Shown here in pieces: positions 25,641 through 35,557 of a stretch of DNA of 64,000 nucleotides (its first letter is position 1; every line of letters starts with the position of its first letter). The stretch comes from Anaerocolumna sp. AGMB13020 (lineage in GTDB: Bacteria > Bacillota > Clostridia > Lachnospirales > Lachnospiraceae). Made by a program: the position numbers and the translations under genes. The stretch is from positions 5,025,001-5,089,000 of the forward strand of contig NZ_CP136910.1 of NCBI RefSeq assembly GCF_033100115.1, written 5' to 3'. A model generated the notes under the pieces. It was not told the origin of the DNA. It saw only the letters and a program-made list of their open reading frames with translations, and ran no database searches.

Positions 25641-27401
25641 ATGAAAAATACAAAGGAAAAGAAGAATCTTAACATGAAAAAGAAAGTTAGGTTGAAATCT
25701 ATTAAAAATATGATAGATCAGATATATAGTATGCCTATCGGAAGGAGACTTAAGTTCACTTTTGGCTGCATGGGTGCGGTAATGTTATTAATGGTCATTG
25801 TCTCATTGGTAAATATTATGGCTTTAAGAAACATGACCAATGAGTTTCATTCACAGATCTATCAAACAGAAGAGAAAGTAATAAAAGCGCAGGTATCTAT
25901 GAAAATCATTGAAAATAACATTTACCGCAGCTACATAACACAGAATAAAGAACTTTGTAGTAAATATATTGAAGAATCTGAACAGCAATATGATTTACTG
26001 GAAGCGTACATAACAGATTTGTCCGCCATACCTGCAATAAATAAAGGAGAACAGAGGAAGATTATAGAAAGCTTACAGGTTGAATCAGGAAAAGGAGCAC
26101 GTTACAGAGAACAGATTCTTACCAGTGCCAGAGAATTTGACCAGAAGAAAATCTATAATATTTATAAAAATGATTACGTTCCCATTCACAGTCATATGGT
26201 GGAGGAATTAGAAGAACTGGAAGCTTTTACAGCCACATATGCCAAGCAGTATATAAACAGCATAAATATAAAAGTAGTCGTAAGTATTGTGTTATTTCTC
26301 CTGCTCTTTATGATCGGTGTCTTAAGCTGTATGAGAATACTGTCAAAGACAATAAAGAGTATTATTCACCCCGTGGATAATATTATGGCTGTTATGAATG
26401 AAATGGCAGCAGGTAATTTAGAGGTGGACCTCCAATATTCATCTGCGGATGAAATGGGCAGCCTGTGTCAGGGAATTACTCAGACCATAGATAAACTTAA
26501 AAATTATATTAACAACATAACATATGTAGTAAGAGAATTGGAACAAAAAAACCTGACAGTATCTGTCGGAATAGAGTATGAAGGTAATTTTACACCCATT
26601 AAATCATCTCTTGAAAATACAATAATATCTCTTAAAAATGTAATTGAGGCGATATCAACGGCTGCTGAAGGGATTTCCTTAGGAGCCGCACAAATTGCGG
26701 TAACGGCAAAGACAGTAGCAGACGGAAGTGTAGAGCAGAATAACCGTATAAATAATCTGGTAGGTGAAGTAGAGGCAATTGTTGATATGATTAATATAAA
26801 TACCGACCAGACGAAAAATGTGACAGGACTTTCAGAAACAGCAGTAACTGCTGCAAGAGAAGGCAATATCAGTATGAGAAAAGTACTGGAAGCCATGGGA
26901 AGCATTGAACAGAGGTCAGGTGAAATCTCTCAGGTTATTTCAGTAATTGAGCAGATTGCGGAACAGACGAATCTCTTATCTTTAAATGCATCCATAGAAG
27001 CCTCAAGAGCAGGAGAAAACGGAAGAGGATTTGGGGTTGTAGCATCTGAAATCGGTAAACTTGCAGCCAGATGTACCCAAGCTGTACAATCAACTTCAGG
27101 ACTGATTAACAGTACAGTAAGCGCAATACATTATGGGTCCCTGATGGCGAATAATACCGCAGGGAATTTTGAGCGTATTGTAAAAGTTTCCGAGGAGACA
27201 AATTATGTAATGGAACAGCTGGCGTATAATACAAAATTAGTACAGAATGAATTGCAAAAGACACATGTGTTCCTAAAAGATATTACTCCCATTATAGAAA
27301 AAAATGCTGCTGCCGCTCAAGAAAGTGCAGCTATGAGTGAGGAATTTATTATGCAGGCGGACAAACTGGAAAAGTATATTAAGGAATATTCGCTAGCATA
27401 G
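25641..27401 (+). CDS. Methyl-accepting chemotaxis protein
   Basis: This 586-residue chemoreceptor has a basic N-terminal stretch, a membrane segment (about 49-71), an extracytoplasmic helical sensor (about 72-205, 4HB-like), a second membrane segment (about 208-230), HAMP-like sequence and a signalling domain. The tip is [20 protein letters not shown] followed by [16 protein letters not shown]. The linker between HAMP and signalling domain (residues 270-340) is longer than in the other receptors here and contains a second HAMP-like repeat. GGAGGT precedes the ATG. It is monocistronic. The ligand is unknown. Confidence 0.92.
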   Translation: MKNTKEKKNLNMKKKVRLKSIKNMIDQIYSMPIGRRLKFTFGCMGAVMLLMVIVSLVNIMALRNMTNEFHSQIYQTEEKVIKAQVSMKIIENNIYRSYITQNKELCSKYIEESEQQYDLLEAYITDLSAIPAINKGEQRKIIESLQVESGKGARYREQILTSAREFDQKKIYNIYKNDYVPIHSHMVEELEELEAFTATYAKQYINSINIKVVVSIVLFLLLFMIGVLSCMRILSKTIKSIIHPVDNIMAVMNEMAAGNLEVDLQYSSADEMGSLCQGITQTIDKLKNYINNITYVVRELEQKNLTVSVGIEYEGNFTPIKSSLENTIISLKNVIEAISTAAEGISLGAAQIAVTAKTVADGSVEQNNRINNLVGEVEAIVDMININTDQTKNVTGLSETAVTAAREGNISMRKVLEAMGSIEQRSGEISQVISVIEQIAEQTNLLSLNASIEASRAGENGRGFGVVASEIGKLAARCTQAVQSTSGLINSTVSAIHYGSLMANNTAGNFERIVKVSEETNYVMEQLAYNTKLVQNELQKTHVFLKDITPIIEKNAAAAQESAAMSEEFIMQADKLEKYIKEYSLA

Positions 27402-27445
27402 TAAAAAACTGGAACAAAACAGCGTATCTATCATATTTATATGGT

Positions 27446-27499
27446 AGGAAGCATAGAAAGCTTCCTTTATACTAATTGTCAGGGATTTGCCTGGCAATT
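27446..27499 (+). promoter_or_regulatory. Two hairpins between the chemoreceptor and the first collagen-like gene
   Basis: AGGAAGC/GCTTCCT (27446-27466) may end the chemoreceptor transcript weakly. AATTGTCAGG/CCTGGCAATT (27474-27499, one wobble) lies 30 nt before the collagen-gene start and may be a leader structure. Neither has a strong T-tract. Confidence 0.45.
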
Positions 27500-27528
27500 G
27501 GACATAATGCAGGAAAGGAGCTTTATGC

Positions 27529-29616
27529 ATGAACGCTGGTTTTAATTCATCTGAGTTCGATAAATCAGGAAGGCGACAAAGGGAAGATAAATCTAATGTT
27601 TCAGCAGCTAATTTTAATGGTGGCTGGAACAATGGCCGACCCGGTGACTTTAACGGACAGGGGCAGCCTTGTCCACCTCCTCCATGCCCGCCGAAACCTT
27701 GTCCGCCACCCGGACCTCCTGGACCTCCCGGACCTCCCGGACCGCAAGGCCCACAAGGACCAATAGGCCCGCAAGGACCATCCGGCCCACAAGGACCAAT
27801 AGGCCCAACAGGACCTAGAGGACCCGCAGGACCCGCAGGGCCACCCGGACAACAAGGACCTGCAGGAGCCACAGGAGCTACAGGAGCAACCGGCCCGGCA
27901 GGAGCACCTGGAGAGATTGGACCTACAGGCCCTCAAGGTGAACAGGGACCCATTGGTTTAACAGGAGCAACAGGATCCACAGGTCCTCAGGGACCCCAGG
28001 GAGTACAAGGAGAACCAGGTCCGGAAGGTCCGCAAGGGGAAGCAGGTCCGGCAGGAGCCCAAGGCCCGGCAGGAGCTACAGGTCCCCAAGGTCTTCAAGG
28101 GGAAGCAGGTCCGGCAGGTCCGGCAGGAACAACGGGAGCCACAGGTCCCCAAGGTCCGGCAGGAGCCACAGGTCCCCAAGGTCCCCAAGGTCTACAAGGC
28201 CCGGCAGGTCCACAAGGTGAAACGGGAGCCACAGGAGCCACTGGTCCTATCGGCCCACAGGGAGAACAGGGAGTAGCAGGACCAACGGGAGCCACGGGAG
28301 CTACAGGAGCTCAAGGTCCGGCAGGAGCTACAGGTCCCCAGGGTCCTCAGGGTGAAGCAGGTCCGGCAGGAACAACGGGAGCAACAGGAGCACAGGGTCC
28401 GGCAGGAGCCACAGGTCCGGCAGGTCCTCAGGGAGAACAGGGAGTAGCAGGTCCGACAGGAGCAACCGGAGCCACAGGTCCGCAAGGTCCGGCAGGAACC
28501 ACAGGTCCCGCAGGTCCCCAGGGAGAACAGGGTGAAGCAGGTCCGGCAGGAGCTACAGGAGCAACAGGAGCAACCGGAGCCCAAGGCCCGGCAGGAGCCA
28601 CAGGTCCCGCAGGTCCCCAGGGAGAACAGGGTGAAGCAGGTCCGGCAGGAGCCACAGGAGCAACAGGCTCGCAAGGTCCGGCAGGAGCTACAGGTCCCGC
28701 AGGTCCCCAGGGAGAGCAGGGAGTAGCAGGTCCGGCAGGAGCCACGGGAGCAACAGGCCCACAAGGTCCGGCAGGAGCCACAGGTCCCGCAGGTCCCCAG
28801 GGAGAGCAGGGAGTAGCAGGTCCGGCAGGAGCCACGGGAGCAACAGGCCCGCAAGGTCCGGCAGGAGCCACAGGTCCCGCAGGTCCCCAGGGAGAGCAGG
28901 GTGAAGCAGGTCCGGCAGGAGCCACGGGAGCAACAGGCCCGCAAGGTCCGGCAGGAGCCACAGGTCCCGCAGGTCCCCAGGGAGAGCAGGGTGAAGCAGG
29001 TCCGGCAGGAGCTACAGGAGCAACAGGAGCCCAAGGTCCGGCAGGAGCCACAGGTCCCGCAGGTCCCCAGGGTGAAGCAGGCCCCGCAGGCCCGCAAGGA
29101 GTAGCAGGTCCGGCAGGAGCCACAGGCCCGCAAGGTCCAACGGGAGCCACAGGTCCGCAAGGCCCGCAAGGTCCGCAAGGTCCGCAAGGCCCTCCTGGTC
29201 CCGCAGGTATTAATTCTTACGTTTTCCGCTATAGTACCAATTCTGACAGAACTATTGCTGGTGGTGCAGAATTTGTGTTTGATAGTGGAAATGTTCCGAG
29301 TACGCCTGTTGGTATACTACTTCCCAACACTACTGATACAGTATTGACGGAGGCAGGCGATTATCTGGTTATATTCGAAGCTAATGTATTAGGAACACTC
29401 ACTTCTGTTTCTATTAATCTTAATGGTTTACCCGTTCCCGGAGGTACAACAGGTGATACCGCGACTACGATCAGAGTGGAAATAACAGCTATTGTTCAGG
29501 TAACTACAGTACCAGCAACAATAACAGTAACAAATGACTCATTTATTTCCATCACATTCCCGGATCTTGCGCCAGGAAGTGTAGTTGCATCACTTACTAT
29601 CCTTAAATTATCATAA
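27529..29616 (+). CDS. Collagen-like (Gly-X-Y) surface/exosporium protein, BclA-like architecture
   Basis: This is a 695-residue protein. Residues 1-58 are a hydrophilic N-terminus with a [14 protein letters not shown] stretch. Residues 60-560 are about 165 uninterrupted Gly-X-Y triplets, mainly GPQ, GPA, GAT and GEQ. Residues 563-695 are a beta-rich C-terminal domain like the trimerising BclA/C1q-type heads. The three-part plan matches exosporium filament proteins of spore formers. There is no classical signal peptide, as in BclA. AAAGGAG lies 8 nt before the ATG. Much of the repeat is a 90-bp DNA minisatellite. Spore location is inferred, not shown. Confidence 0.9.
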   Translation: MNAGFNSSEFDKSGRRQREDKSNVSAANFNGGWNNGRPGDFNGQGQPCPPPPCPPKPCPPPGPPGPPGPPGPQGPQGPIGPQGPSGPQGPIGPTGPRGPAGPAGPPGQQGPAGATGATGATGPAGAPGEIGPTGPQGEQGPIGLTGATGSTGPQGPQGVQGEPGPEGPQGEAGPAGAQGPAGATGPQGLQGEAGPAGPAGTTGATGPQGPAGATGPQGPQGLQGPAGPQGETGATGATGPIGPQGEQGVAGPTGATGATGAQGPAGATGPQGPQGEAGPAGTTGATGAQGPAGATGPAGPQGEQGVAGPTGATGATGPQGPAGTTGPAGPQGEQGEAGPAGATGATGATGAQGPAGATGPAGPQGEQGEAGPAGATGATGSQGPAGATGPAGPQGEQGVAGPAGATGATGPQGPAGATGPAGPQGEQGVAGPAGATGATGPQGPAGATGPAGPQGEQGEAGPAGATGATGPQGPAGATGPAGPQGEQGEAGPAGATGATGAQGPAGATGPAGPQGEAGPAGPQGVAGPAGATGPQGPTGATGPQGPQGPQGPQGPPGPAGINSYVFRYSTNSDRTIAGGAEFVFDSGNVPSTPVGILLPNTTDTVLTEAGDYLVIFEANVLGTLTSVSINLNGLPVPGGTTGDTATTIRVEITAIVQVTTVPATITVTNDSFISITFPDLAPGSVVASLTILKLS
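28432..29070 (+). repeat. 90-bp minisatellite inside the collagen-like gene
   Basis: GGAGA(A/G)CAGGG marks unit starts at 28432, 28522, 28621, 28711, 28801, 28891 and 28981. Spacing is 90 bp (30 residues, ten Gly-X-Y triplets), with one 99-bp unit. The last four units are nearly identical, indicating recent slippage or recombination. Confidence 0.9.
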
Positions 29617-29621
29617 ATTAT

Positions 29622-29655
29622 AAGGCGTCCGGTTCAGAGGACGCCTTACTTTTCA
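29622..29655 (+). terminator. Terminator of the first collagen-like gene
   Basis: AAGGCGTCC (29622-29630) pairs with GGACGCCTT (29639-29647), followed by ACTTTTC. Confidence 0.75.
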
Positions 29656-29777
29656 TTAAAAGAGATTGTCAAATGTAATTCATCGAAAAATGTCATGAAT
29701 AATGAACATATAGCAAAAACTGTCATATATTAAATTAGGATTTCAAAATCCTGATTTATATAGAAAGGAGTTTTTGC

Positions 29778-31166
29778 ATGAGTAGTAAAGATTCGTCAAA
29801 AAACAAATCCTTTACTGACAGCCAAGACGACACTATTGTAAGTGCTATGAACTATAATTCATGGAATCCATGCTGTAATCCTAATCCCTATCCACCCGGA
29901 CCGCCCGGACCTCCCGGACCTCCCGGACCTCCTGGACCGCCCGGACCCAGAGGACCCCAAGGACCAGTAGGACCACAGGGAGCACAGGGACCGCAAGGAG
30001 CTACGGGAGCTACCGGACCTAGAGGACCGCAAGGACCAGTAGGACCGCAAGGACCAGTAGGAGCCACGGGACCACAAGGACCGACGGGAGCCACCGGAGC
30101 CACCGGAGCCACAGGAGCAACGGGAGCTACAGGAGCCACGGGACCGCAAGGACCAGTAGGAGCCACGGGACCGCAAGGACCAGTAGGAGCCACGGGACCA
30201 CAAGGACCAGTAGGAGCAACAGGAGCCACCGGAGCCACAGGAGCCACCGGAGCAACGGGAGCCACCGGACCGCAAGGACCAGTAGGAGCAACGGGACCGC
30301 AAGGACCAACGGGAGCTACGGGAGCAACAGGAGCAACGGGAGCCACGGGAGCAACAGGAGCAACGGGAGCAACGGGAGCAACGGGACCTCAGGGACCTGC
30401 CGGAGCAGCCGGAGCAACAGGAGCAACAGGAGCAACAGGAGCAACGGGACCTCAGGGACCTGCCGGAGCCACGGGAGCCACGGGAGCCACAGGAGCCACG
30501 GGGGCCACAGGAGCAACGGGACCTCAGGGACCTGCTGGAGCAACCGGAGCCACGGGAGCAACCGGAGCCACGGGAGCAACCGGAGCTACTGGAGCAACCG
30601 GAGCCACCGGAGCCACCGGAGCAACCGGAGCAACCGGAGCAGCTGGAACACCTGGCGGTGCTTCTATTATTCCTTATGCATCTGGTAATGTAGTTGCTTT
30701 GACAACTATTCTCGGTGGTTTAGTAGGAACTACAGCCGCAGTAGGTTTTGGAAGTTCAGCAACAGGAATTCAAATACTGAATGGTATTATTGATTCAACC
30801 AACATTAATAATTTTGCTTTTTCCGTACCAAGAGACGGAACAATCAGTTCCTTGGCAGCATACTTTAGCGTGGATGCCGGAATCAGTCTGATTGGAACGT
30901 CAGTTCAAATAACAGCACAGCTTTATAGAACAGTTGCGGTTAACAATGCCTTCACACCAGTACCCGGTGCTGTAGTCCAGCTTACACCTGCTTTAACCGG
31001 TATTATCTCTATTGGTGACAGAGTAAGTGGAATTACCTCAGGATTAGCAATACCAGTAACAGCTGGCACAAGGTTACTTCTTATTTTCTCTGCTTCAGTA
31101 GTATCAGGAACAGGAATTGCAACCAGCGTAGTTGGATATGCAAGTGCCGGACTTGGAATTATTTAA
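29778..31166 (+). CDS. Collagen-like protein with BclB-type C-terminal domain
   Basis: This is a 462-residue protein: a short N-terminus (1-38, [14 protein letters not shown]), about 84 Gly-X-Y triplets (40-293) dominated by GAT and GPQ, and a 170-residue C-terminal domain. That domain ([48 protein letters not shown]) resembles the exosporium glycoprotein BclB head. The Thr-rich triplets would be good O-glycosylation sites, as in Bacillus spore filaments. AAAGGAG lies 8 nt before the ATG. It is not in the same transcript as the first collagen gene, because a terminator separates them. Confidence 0.9.
   Translation: MSSKDSSKNKSFTDSQDDTIVSAMNYNSWNPCCNPNPYPPGPPGPPGPPGPPGPPGPRGPQGPVGPQGAQGPQGATGATGPRGPQGPVGPQGPVGATGPQGPTGATGATGATGATGATGATGPQGPVGATGPQGPVGATGPQGPVGATGATGATGATGATGATGPQGPVGATGPQGPTGATGATGATGATGATGATGATGATGPQGPAGAAGATGATGATGATGPQGPAGATGATGATGATGATGATGPQGPAGATGATGATGATGATGATGATGATGATGATGATGAAGTPGGASIIPYASGNVVALTTILGGLVGTTAAVGFGSSATGIQILNGIIDSTNINNFAFSVPRDGTISSLAAYFSVDAGISLIGTSVQITAQLYRTVAVNNAFTPVPGAVVQLTPALTGIISIGDRVSGITSGLAIPVTAGTRLLLIFSASVVSGTGIATSVVGYASAGLGII
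30061..30640 (+). repeat. GGAGC(C/A)AC(C/G/A) 9-bp repeat coding Gly-Ala-Thr
   Basis: Long runs of the 9-bp unit coding GAT are interspersed with GPQGPVGAT blocks. The third positions vary between units, so translation is conserved more than the DNA. Confidence 0.8.
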
Positions 31167-31190
31167 AGTAGAATAAAGACCTCCTATTAA

Positions 31191-31258
31191 ATAAAGAAGG
31201 GGATATCTGCCGAGGGATTGAGATATTAATTCATCCAGGTGGATATCTCCTTCTTTAT
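31191..31258 (+). terminator. Long hairpin after the second collagen-like gene
   Basis: ATAAAGAAGGGGATATC (31191-31207) pairs with GATATCTCCTTCTTTAT (31242-31258), a 17-bp stem with one G-T pair. No T-tract follows, so it may stabilise the 3' end rather than terminate by itself. Confidence 0.55.
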
Positions 31259-31297
31259 GCAATAAGGATATTGCATCCATAAAGAAAGATTGTGAGA

Positions 31298-31326
31298 TTG
31301 ACAGGTAGAAATCATACTGTTATACT
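31298..31326 (+). promoter_or_regulatory. Sigma-A promoter of uxuA-uxuB-gntR
   Basis: Consensus TTGACA (31298-31303), a 17-nt spacer and TATACT (31321-31326) lie 31 nt upstream of uxuA. Confidence 0.88.
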
Positions 31327-31336
31327 AGTATACAAG
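31318..31336. promoter_or_regulatory. Candidate GntR operator overlapping the uxu -10
   Basis: TATACTAGTATA (31321-31332) is a perfect 12-bp palindrome, extended to TGTTATACTAGTATACA. It covers the -10 hexamer and has the GTATAC-type half sites used by FCD-GntR regulators. The gntR gene in the operon is the likely binder. Confidence 0.65.
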
Positions 31337-31356
31337 ATAAGAAGGAGGATTTTGTA

Positions 31357-32424
31357 ATGATAATGACTTTACGTTGGTTTGGTAAAAAGTATGATTCTGT
31401 TACCCTGGAACAAATACGACAGATACCCGGAGTTGAAGGAGTCATAACTACTTTATATGATATTCCTGCAGGTGAGATCTGGCCAATTGAAAGAATAAGG
31501 GGATTACAGGAGGAAGTAGAAAAGAGTGGTTTAAAGATTATAGGTATTGAAAGTGTAAATATTCATGATTCTATTAAGACTGGCAATGCGAACCGTGATT
31601 ATTACATTGATAACTATATTGAGACTTTGAAGAATCTAGGAGAATGCGGTATAAATATGATATGTTATAATTTTATGCCCGTTTTCGACTGGACGCGTTC
31701 TGACCTTGCCAAATTAAGAGAAGACGGTTCAACGGTATTATCTTATGATCAGGAAATAATTAATACGATTGATCCCGCAAAAATGTTTTCTGAATTGGAT
31801 AAAAGCAGCAATGGTTTTATACTGCCAGGCTGGGAGCCTGAAAGACTGGAAAAGGTTAAAGAACTCTTTGAAGAATATAAGCATGTGGATAATGACATCC
31901 TGTTTGATAATCTTGTTTATTTCTTAAATCGCATCAAACCTGTATGCAAGCAGTATGGAATACATATGGCCATTCATCCGGACGATCCTGCCTGGCCAGT
32001 ATTTAATCTGCCTCGAATCGTTACTGGAAAGGAATCGATTGAGAGACTCCTAAAGGCGGTAGATGAGGAGTTTAATGGAATAACACTTTGTACTGGTTCC
32101 CTGGGTTCTAATATTAATAATGATATTTGTGAGATAATAAAGACAGCGAAAGGACGAATCCATTTTGCGCATTTAAGAAATATCAAGCATCTGGCACCTG
32201 GCAAATTTGATGAAGCCGCACATTTGTCCAGTGATGGCTCTCTTGATATGTATGCTATTACAAAGACCCTTTACGAATGTGGATTTAACGGTCCCGTCCG
32301 CTCTGACCATGGAAGAGCAATCTGGGGAGAAGTATCCATGCCCGGGTATGGATTATATGACAGAGCACTTGGCACTTGCTATTTGAATGGACTTTTTGAG
32401 GCTATTGCAAAAGAAAAGGCTTAA
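31357..32424 (+). CDS. uxuA: Mannonate dehydratase
   Basis: UxuA dehydrates D-mannonate to 2-keto-3-deoxygluconate in glucuronate catabolism. The 355-residue TIM-barrel protein has LRWFGKKYDSVTLEQIRQIPGV at the N-terminus, CKQYGIHMAIHPDDPAWPV with metal-binding His, LCTGSLGSN, IHFAHLRNI and GPVRSDHGRAIWGE, all typical of UxuA. AGGAGG lies 8 nt before the ATG. It is the first gene of uxuA-uxuB-gntR and is controlled by a promoter with an overlapping palindrome. Confidence 0.97.
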   Translation: MIMTLRWFGKKYDSVTLEQIRQIPGVEGVITTLYDIPAGEIWPIERIRGLQEEVEKSGLKIIGIESVNIHDSIKTGNANRDYYIDNYIETLKNLGECGINMICYNFMPVFDWTRSDLAKLREDGSTVLSYDQEIINTIDPAKMFSELDKSSNGFILPGWEPERLEKVKELFEEYKHVDNDILFDNLVYFLNRIKPVCKQYGIHMAIHPDDPAWPVFNLPRIVTGKESIERLLKAVDEEFNGITLCTGSLGSNINNDICEIIKTAKGRIHFAHLRNIKHLAPGKFDEAAHLSSDGSLDMYAITKTLYECGFNGPVRSDHGRAIWGEVSMPGYGLYDRALGTCYLNGLFEAIAKEKA

Positions 32425-32457
32425 GTTGATTCCAATAATATGGAGGAGAAAAGGATT

Positions 32458-34056
32458 ATGAGATTATCCTACGAAGGTATAAAAAAAAGGGATGAGTGGG
32501 AACAGGAAGGATACCATCTGCCACAATTTAATATTGAAAACATGTTGGCTGAAACAGCAGAAGGCCCGGAATGGATACATTTTGGAGGTGGAAATATATT
32601 CAGAGCTTTTCCGGCAGCAGTCAGTCAGAAGCTATTGGAGGAGGGTATACTAAAGACTGGAATCATCGTTGCGGAAGGTTTCGACTATGAAATTGTTGAA
32701 AAAGCTTACAGGCAGTATGATAATCTTAGCATATTGGCCACTCTGTGCCCGGATGGAAGGATTGAGAAGACGGTAATTGCCAGTGTAGCTGAATCTCTAT
32801 GCATGAACAGTAAGACAAAGGATTGGATCAGGCTGATTCAAATCTTCAAATCTCCGACACTGAAAATAGCTTCATTTACGATTACGGAAAAGGGCTATAG
32901 TCTGGTAAATCAAAGCAGAGAGTTTACACAGGATATATTAGCAGATTTTAAACATGGACCGGATTCTCCTATAAGCTATATGGGAAAACTTACAGCACTA
33001 TGTTACGAGAGATACAAGGCAGGCGGCTTACCGCTTACTCTGGTCAGTATGGACAACTGCTCTCACAATGGAACGAAATTAAAGGAAGCTGTAATCTGTA
33101 TTACAGAAAAGTGGATTGAGGGCGGAAAAGCCGAACCTCAGTTTTTAGCTTTCATGACGGATAAAATTACATACCCATGGTCAATGATTGATAAGATTAC
33201 TCCAAGGCCAGCATCAGAGGTAGAAGAGCATTTAAAGGCTACCGGGCTGGAAGACCTGCAGACCTATATCACCTCAAAAAATACCTACTGTGCCCCTTTT
33301 GTTAATGCAGAAGAACCTCAATATCTGGTGATTGAAGATAAGTTTGCCGGGGAAAGGCTTGCCCTTGATAAAGGAGGAATCATATTTACCAGCCGTGAAA
33401 CCGTAGATAAAGTAGAACGTATGAAAGTATGTACCTGTCTGAATCCTCTCCATACAGCACTGGCTATATTTGGATGTCTCCTGGGGTATCATAAAATCAG
33501 TGACCAAATGAAAGATGAGGATCTGAAAACACTGGTATATCAGTTAGGTTATAAAGAAGGACTTCCAGTCGTTGAAAACCCAGGAATTATCAAGCCTGAA
33601 AAGTTTCTTGAGGAAGTACTGGAAAAACGCCTGCCCAACCCTTTTATTCCAGATTCACCTCAAAGAATAGCTACGGATACTTCCTTAAAACTCAGTATAC
33701 GCTTTGGAGAAACCATCAAAGCATACCTTAAGAAAGACGGCCAGGTATCCTTAAGACTAATTCCCTTGGTCCTTGCAGGCTGGTGCCGCTATTTAACAGA
33801 ACTTGATGATAAGGGAGAGACGTATACATTAAGTCCGGATCCAATCCTTGCTTCACTTACACCTGTATTTCGTAACATTAAATTTGGTGAAGCAGAGGAT
33901 ATTCACACTCAGATTAGCGGAGTTCTCAGCAGGGAAGACATTTTTGGAGTAGATTTATATGAAGCAGGTTTGGGTAGACAGGTAGAAGAGTATTTTGGTA
34001 AAATGATGAAAGGACCCGGCGCGGTTCGCAATACATTAAAAGATATTCTAGGCTAA
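32458..34056 (+). CDS. uxuB: Fructuronate reductase / mannitol dehydrogenase family protein
   Basis: This 532-residue NAD-dependent polyol dehydrogenase, next to uxuA, is expected to reduce fructuronate to mannonate. It has the family landmarks IHFGGGNIFRAFPAAV (nucleotide-binding region), TITEKGYSL, SMDNCSHNG, KITYPWSMIDKITPRP and CTCLNPLHTALAIFG. GGAGGAG at 32442-32448 favours the ATG at 32458 over the in-frame ATG at 32440, which overlaps the site. The gap to uxuA is 33 nt. Tagaturonate or mannitol are less likely substrates, given the operon. Confidence 0.92.
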   Translation: MRLSYEGIKKRDEWEQEGYHLPQFNIENMLAETAEGPEWIHFGGGNIFRAFPAAVSQKLLEEGILKTGIIVAEGFDYEIVEKAYRQYDNLSILATLCPDGRIEKTVIASVAESLCMNSKTKDWIRLIQIFKSPTLKIASFTITEKGYSLVNQSREFTQDILADFKHGPDSPISYMGKLTALCYERYKAGGLPLTLVSMDNCSHNGTKLKEAVICITEKWIEGGKAEPQFLAFMTDKITYPWSMIDKITPRPASEVEEHLKATGLEDLQTYITSKNTYCAPFVNAEEPQYLVIEDKFAGERLALDKGGIIFTSRETVDKVERMKVCTCLNPLHTALAIFGCLLGYHKISDQMKDEDLKTLVYQLGYKEGLPVVENPGIIKPEKFLEEVLEKRLPNPFIPDSPQRIATDTSLKLSIRFGETIKAYLKKDGQVSLRLIPLVLAGWCRYLTELDDKGETYTLSPDPILASLTPVFRNIKFGEAEDIHTQISGVLSREDIFGVDLYEAGLGRQVEEYFGKMMKGPGAVRNTLKDILG

Positions 34057-34065
34057 GGAGTCTGC

Positions 34066-34758
34066 ATGATAATATTAGAGAGAAATAACAGGGAAACAGC
34101 AAGTGATTATGCTTTAAGAGTAATACGGTTTAATATTATATCGCTGAATTTAGTTCCGGGCAGTCTGGTTAGTGAAAATGAATTGGCAAAAGAGCTTGGA
34201 ATCAGCAGAACGCCGGTAAGAGAAGCATTAATTGATCTTAGTAAGATTAAGCTGGTTGAAATATATCCGCAAAAAGGCAGCTGTATTTCTCTCATTAATC
34301 ATCAATTAGTAGAAGAAGCAAGATTCGTTCGGTTGCTTTTAGAAAGTGCAATTGTGGAAGAAGCCTGTGAACTTGCTAGTACCAAAGACATTCTGCTGCT
34401 GGAGGAAAATATCAGGCTGCAGGAGATGTACCAGGGGCAGAACTATGAGGATAAGCAGCTGAAACTGGATAATGAATTTCATGAGCTATTATTTACCATC
34501 TGTAATAAGCAATTTACTTATAACCTGCTAACGGGAATGATGACTCATTTTGACAGAGTGAGAAGATTGAGCTTATCGGTAGTCAGGGACTCGAAAATAC
34601 TGGCAGATCATAAGGCTTTAGTGGATTCCATCAAAAGGAAAGACAGTCAGGGTGCAAAAGAGATCATAACAAAACATTTATCCCGTTATCAGCTGGACGA
34701 AGAAGAACTGCGAAAAAACTATGGGGATTATTTTAAAAACAAACCTTCTGTGTTATAA
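34066..34758 (+). CDS. GntR-family (FCD domain) regulator of the uxu operon
   Basis: This 230-residue regulator has an N-terminal winged helix (ELAKELGISRTPVREALIDLSK is the recognition region, residues 38-65) and a C-terminal all-helical FCD ligand domain (about 85-220) with metal-type residues in LDNEFHELLF and HKALVDSIKRKD. AAGGAG lies 6 nt before the ATG, and uxuB ends 9 nt upstream. It is presumably a repressor relieved by a uronate intermediate and acting on the palindrome at the uxu promoter. That link is inferred from synteny and site position. Confidence 0.93.
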   Translation: MIILERNNRETASDYALRVIRFNIISLNLVPGSLVSENELAKELGISRTPVREALIDLSKIKLVEIYPQKGSCISLINHQLVEEARFVRLLLESAIVEEACELASTKDILLLEENIRLQEMYQGQNYEDKQLKLDNEFHELLFTICNKQFTYNLLTGMMTHFDRVRRLSLSVVRDSKILADHKALVDSIKRKDSQGAKEIITKHLSRYQLDEEELRKNYGDYFKNKPSVL

Positions 34759-34771
34759 TAGGTACTGCAAT

Positions 34772-34812
34772 AAACTGCCGGATGAAATTCTGTCCGGCAG
34801 TTTAAATTTCAT
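34772..34812 (+). terminator. Terminator of the uxu operon
   Basis: AAACTGCCGGA (34772-34782) pairs with TCCGGCAGTTT (34793-34803), followed by AAATTTC. Confidence 0.8.
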
Positions 34813-34852
34813 ATATTATATCCGATTATTACAATAGAAAGTAGGTAGTGGT

Positions 34853-35380
34853 ATGTCAAATACATCAAAACAAAAAGTTATATACCTTGCGGGAGGCTGT
34901 TTCTGGGGAACAGAAAAATACCTCTCAAGTGTACAAGGTGTATTGGAAACCAACGTAGGTTATGCTAATGGTAATACGGAGAATCCCTCCTATGAGGAAG
35001 TCTGCCACAAAAATACCGGACATGCAGAAACCGTTAAAGTGGTCTATGATACAGAAATACTCGATTTGGATTTTATTTTGAAATTATACTATGATGTTAT
35101 AAACCCTACATCAGTAAATAAGCAAGGAGAAGATGAAGGGTCTCAATATCGAACCGGAATCTATTATGAAACAGAAGAAGATGTGCCAGTTATTAAAGCA
35201 TCTTTGCTTGAACTTCAGAAACAGTATGAAAAACCAATTGCAATAGAAGTACTTCCCATTAAAAATTACTATCTGGCAGAAGAATATCATCAGAAATATC
35301 TGGACAAGAATCCTACCGGTTATTGCCATATAAGACCTGATAAATTCGAAAAAGCAAGACAGGCAGTAAAACAGAATTAA
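34853..35380 (+). CDS. msrA: Peptide-methionine (S)-S-oxide reductase
   Basis: MsrA repairs the S-epimer of methionine sulfoxide with thioredoxin. The 175-residue protein has the catalytic motif GGCFWGTEKY (Cys16), NVGYANG, DVINPTSVNKQGED and the C-terminal AEEYHQKYLDKNP. No MsrB domain is fused. It has its own unit, with a terminator upstream and a Fur-controlled promoter downstream. The ribosome site is moderate (GTAGGTAG). Confidence 0.97.
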   Translation: MSNTSKQKVIYLAGGCFWGTEKYLSSVQGVLETNVGYANGNTENPSYEEVCHKNTGHAETVKVVYDTEILDLDFILKLYYDVINPTSVNKQGEDEGSQYRTGIYYETEEDVPVIKASLLELQKQYEKPIAIEVLPIKNYYLAEEYHQKYLDKNPTGYCHIRPDKFEKARQAVKQN

Positions 35381-35446
35381 TTCATAAAATATCATAAAGC
35401 ATTCATAAAATTCTGCAAAAGCTCAAATCCTAATAATGAAACTTAA

Positions 35447-35521
35447 TGATAATTGTTCTCAAAAGCACAATTGACAAAATTAGTTGTCAAAGGATACAAT
35501 GTGTTATGAGAATCATTATCA
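35447..35521 (+). promoter_or_regulatory. Promoter flanked by two Fur-box-like sites
   Basis: TTGACA (35471-35476), an 18-nt spacer and TACAAT (35495-35500) form the promoter. TGAGAATCATTATCA (35507-35521) matches the 7-1-7 Fur box TGATAATNATTATCA at 13 of 14 defined positions and covers the start point. A weaker site, TGATAATTGTTCTCA (35447-35461), lies upstream. Confidence 0.75.
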
Positions 35522-35557
35522 ATAAATCATTTTGTTGCTTAAAGCAGGAGATTAAAT

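Noticed and set aside
27601..30579. Long reverse-strand and alternate-frame open frames across the collagen-like genes
   Set aside because: They arise from the Gly-X-Y codon pattern, have biased low-complexity products and no ribosome sites.
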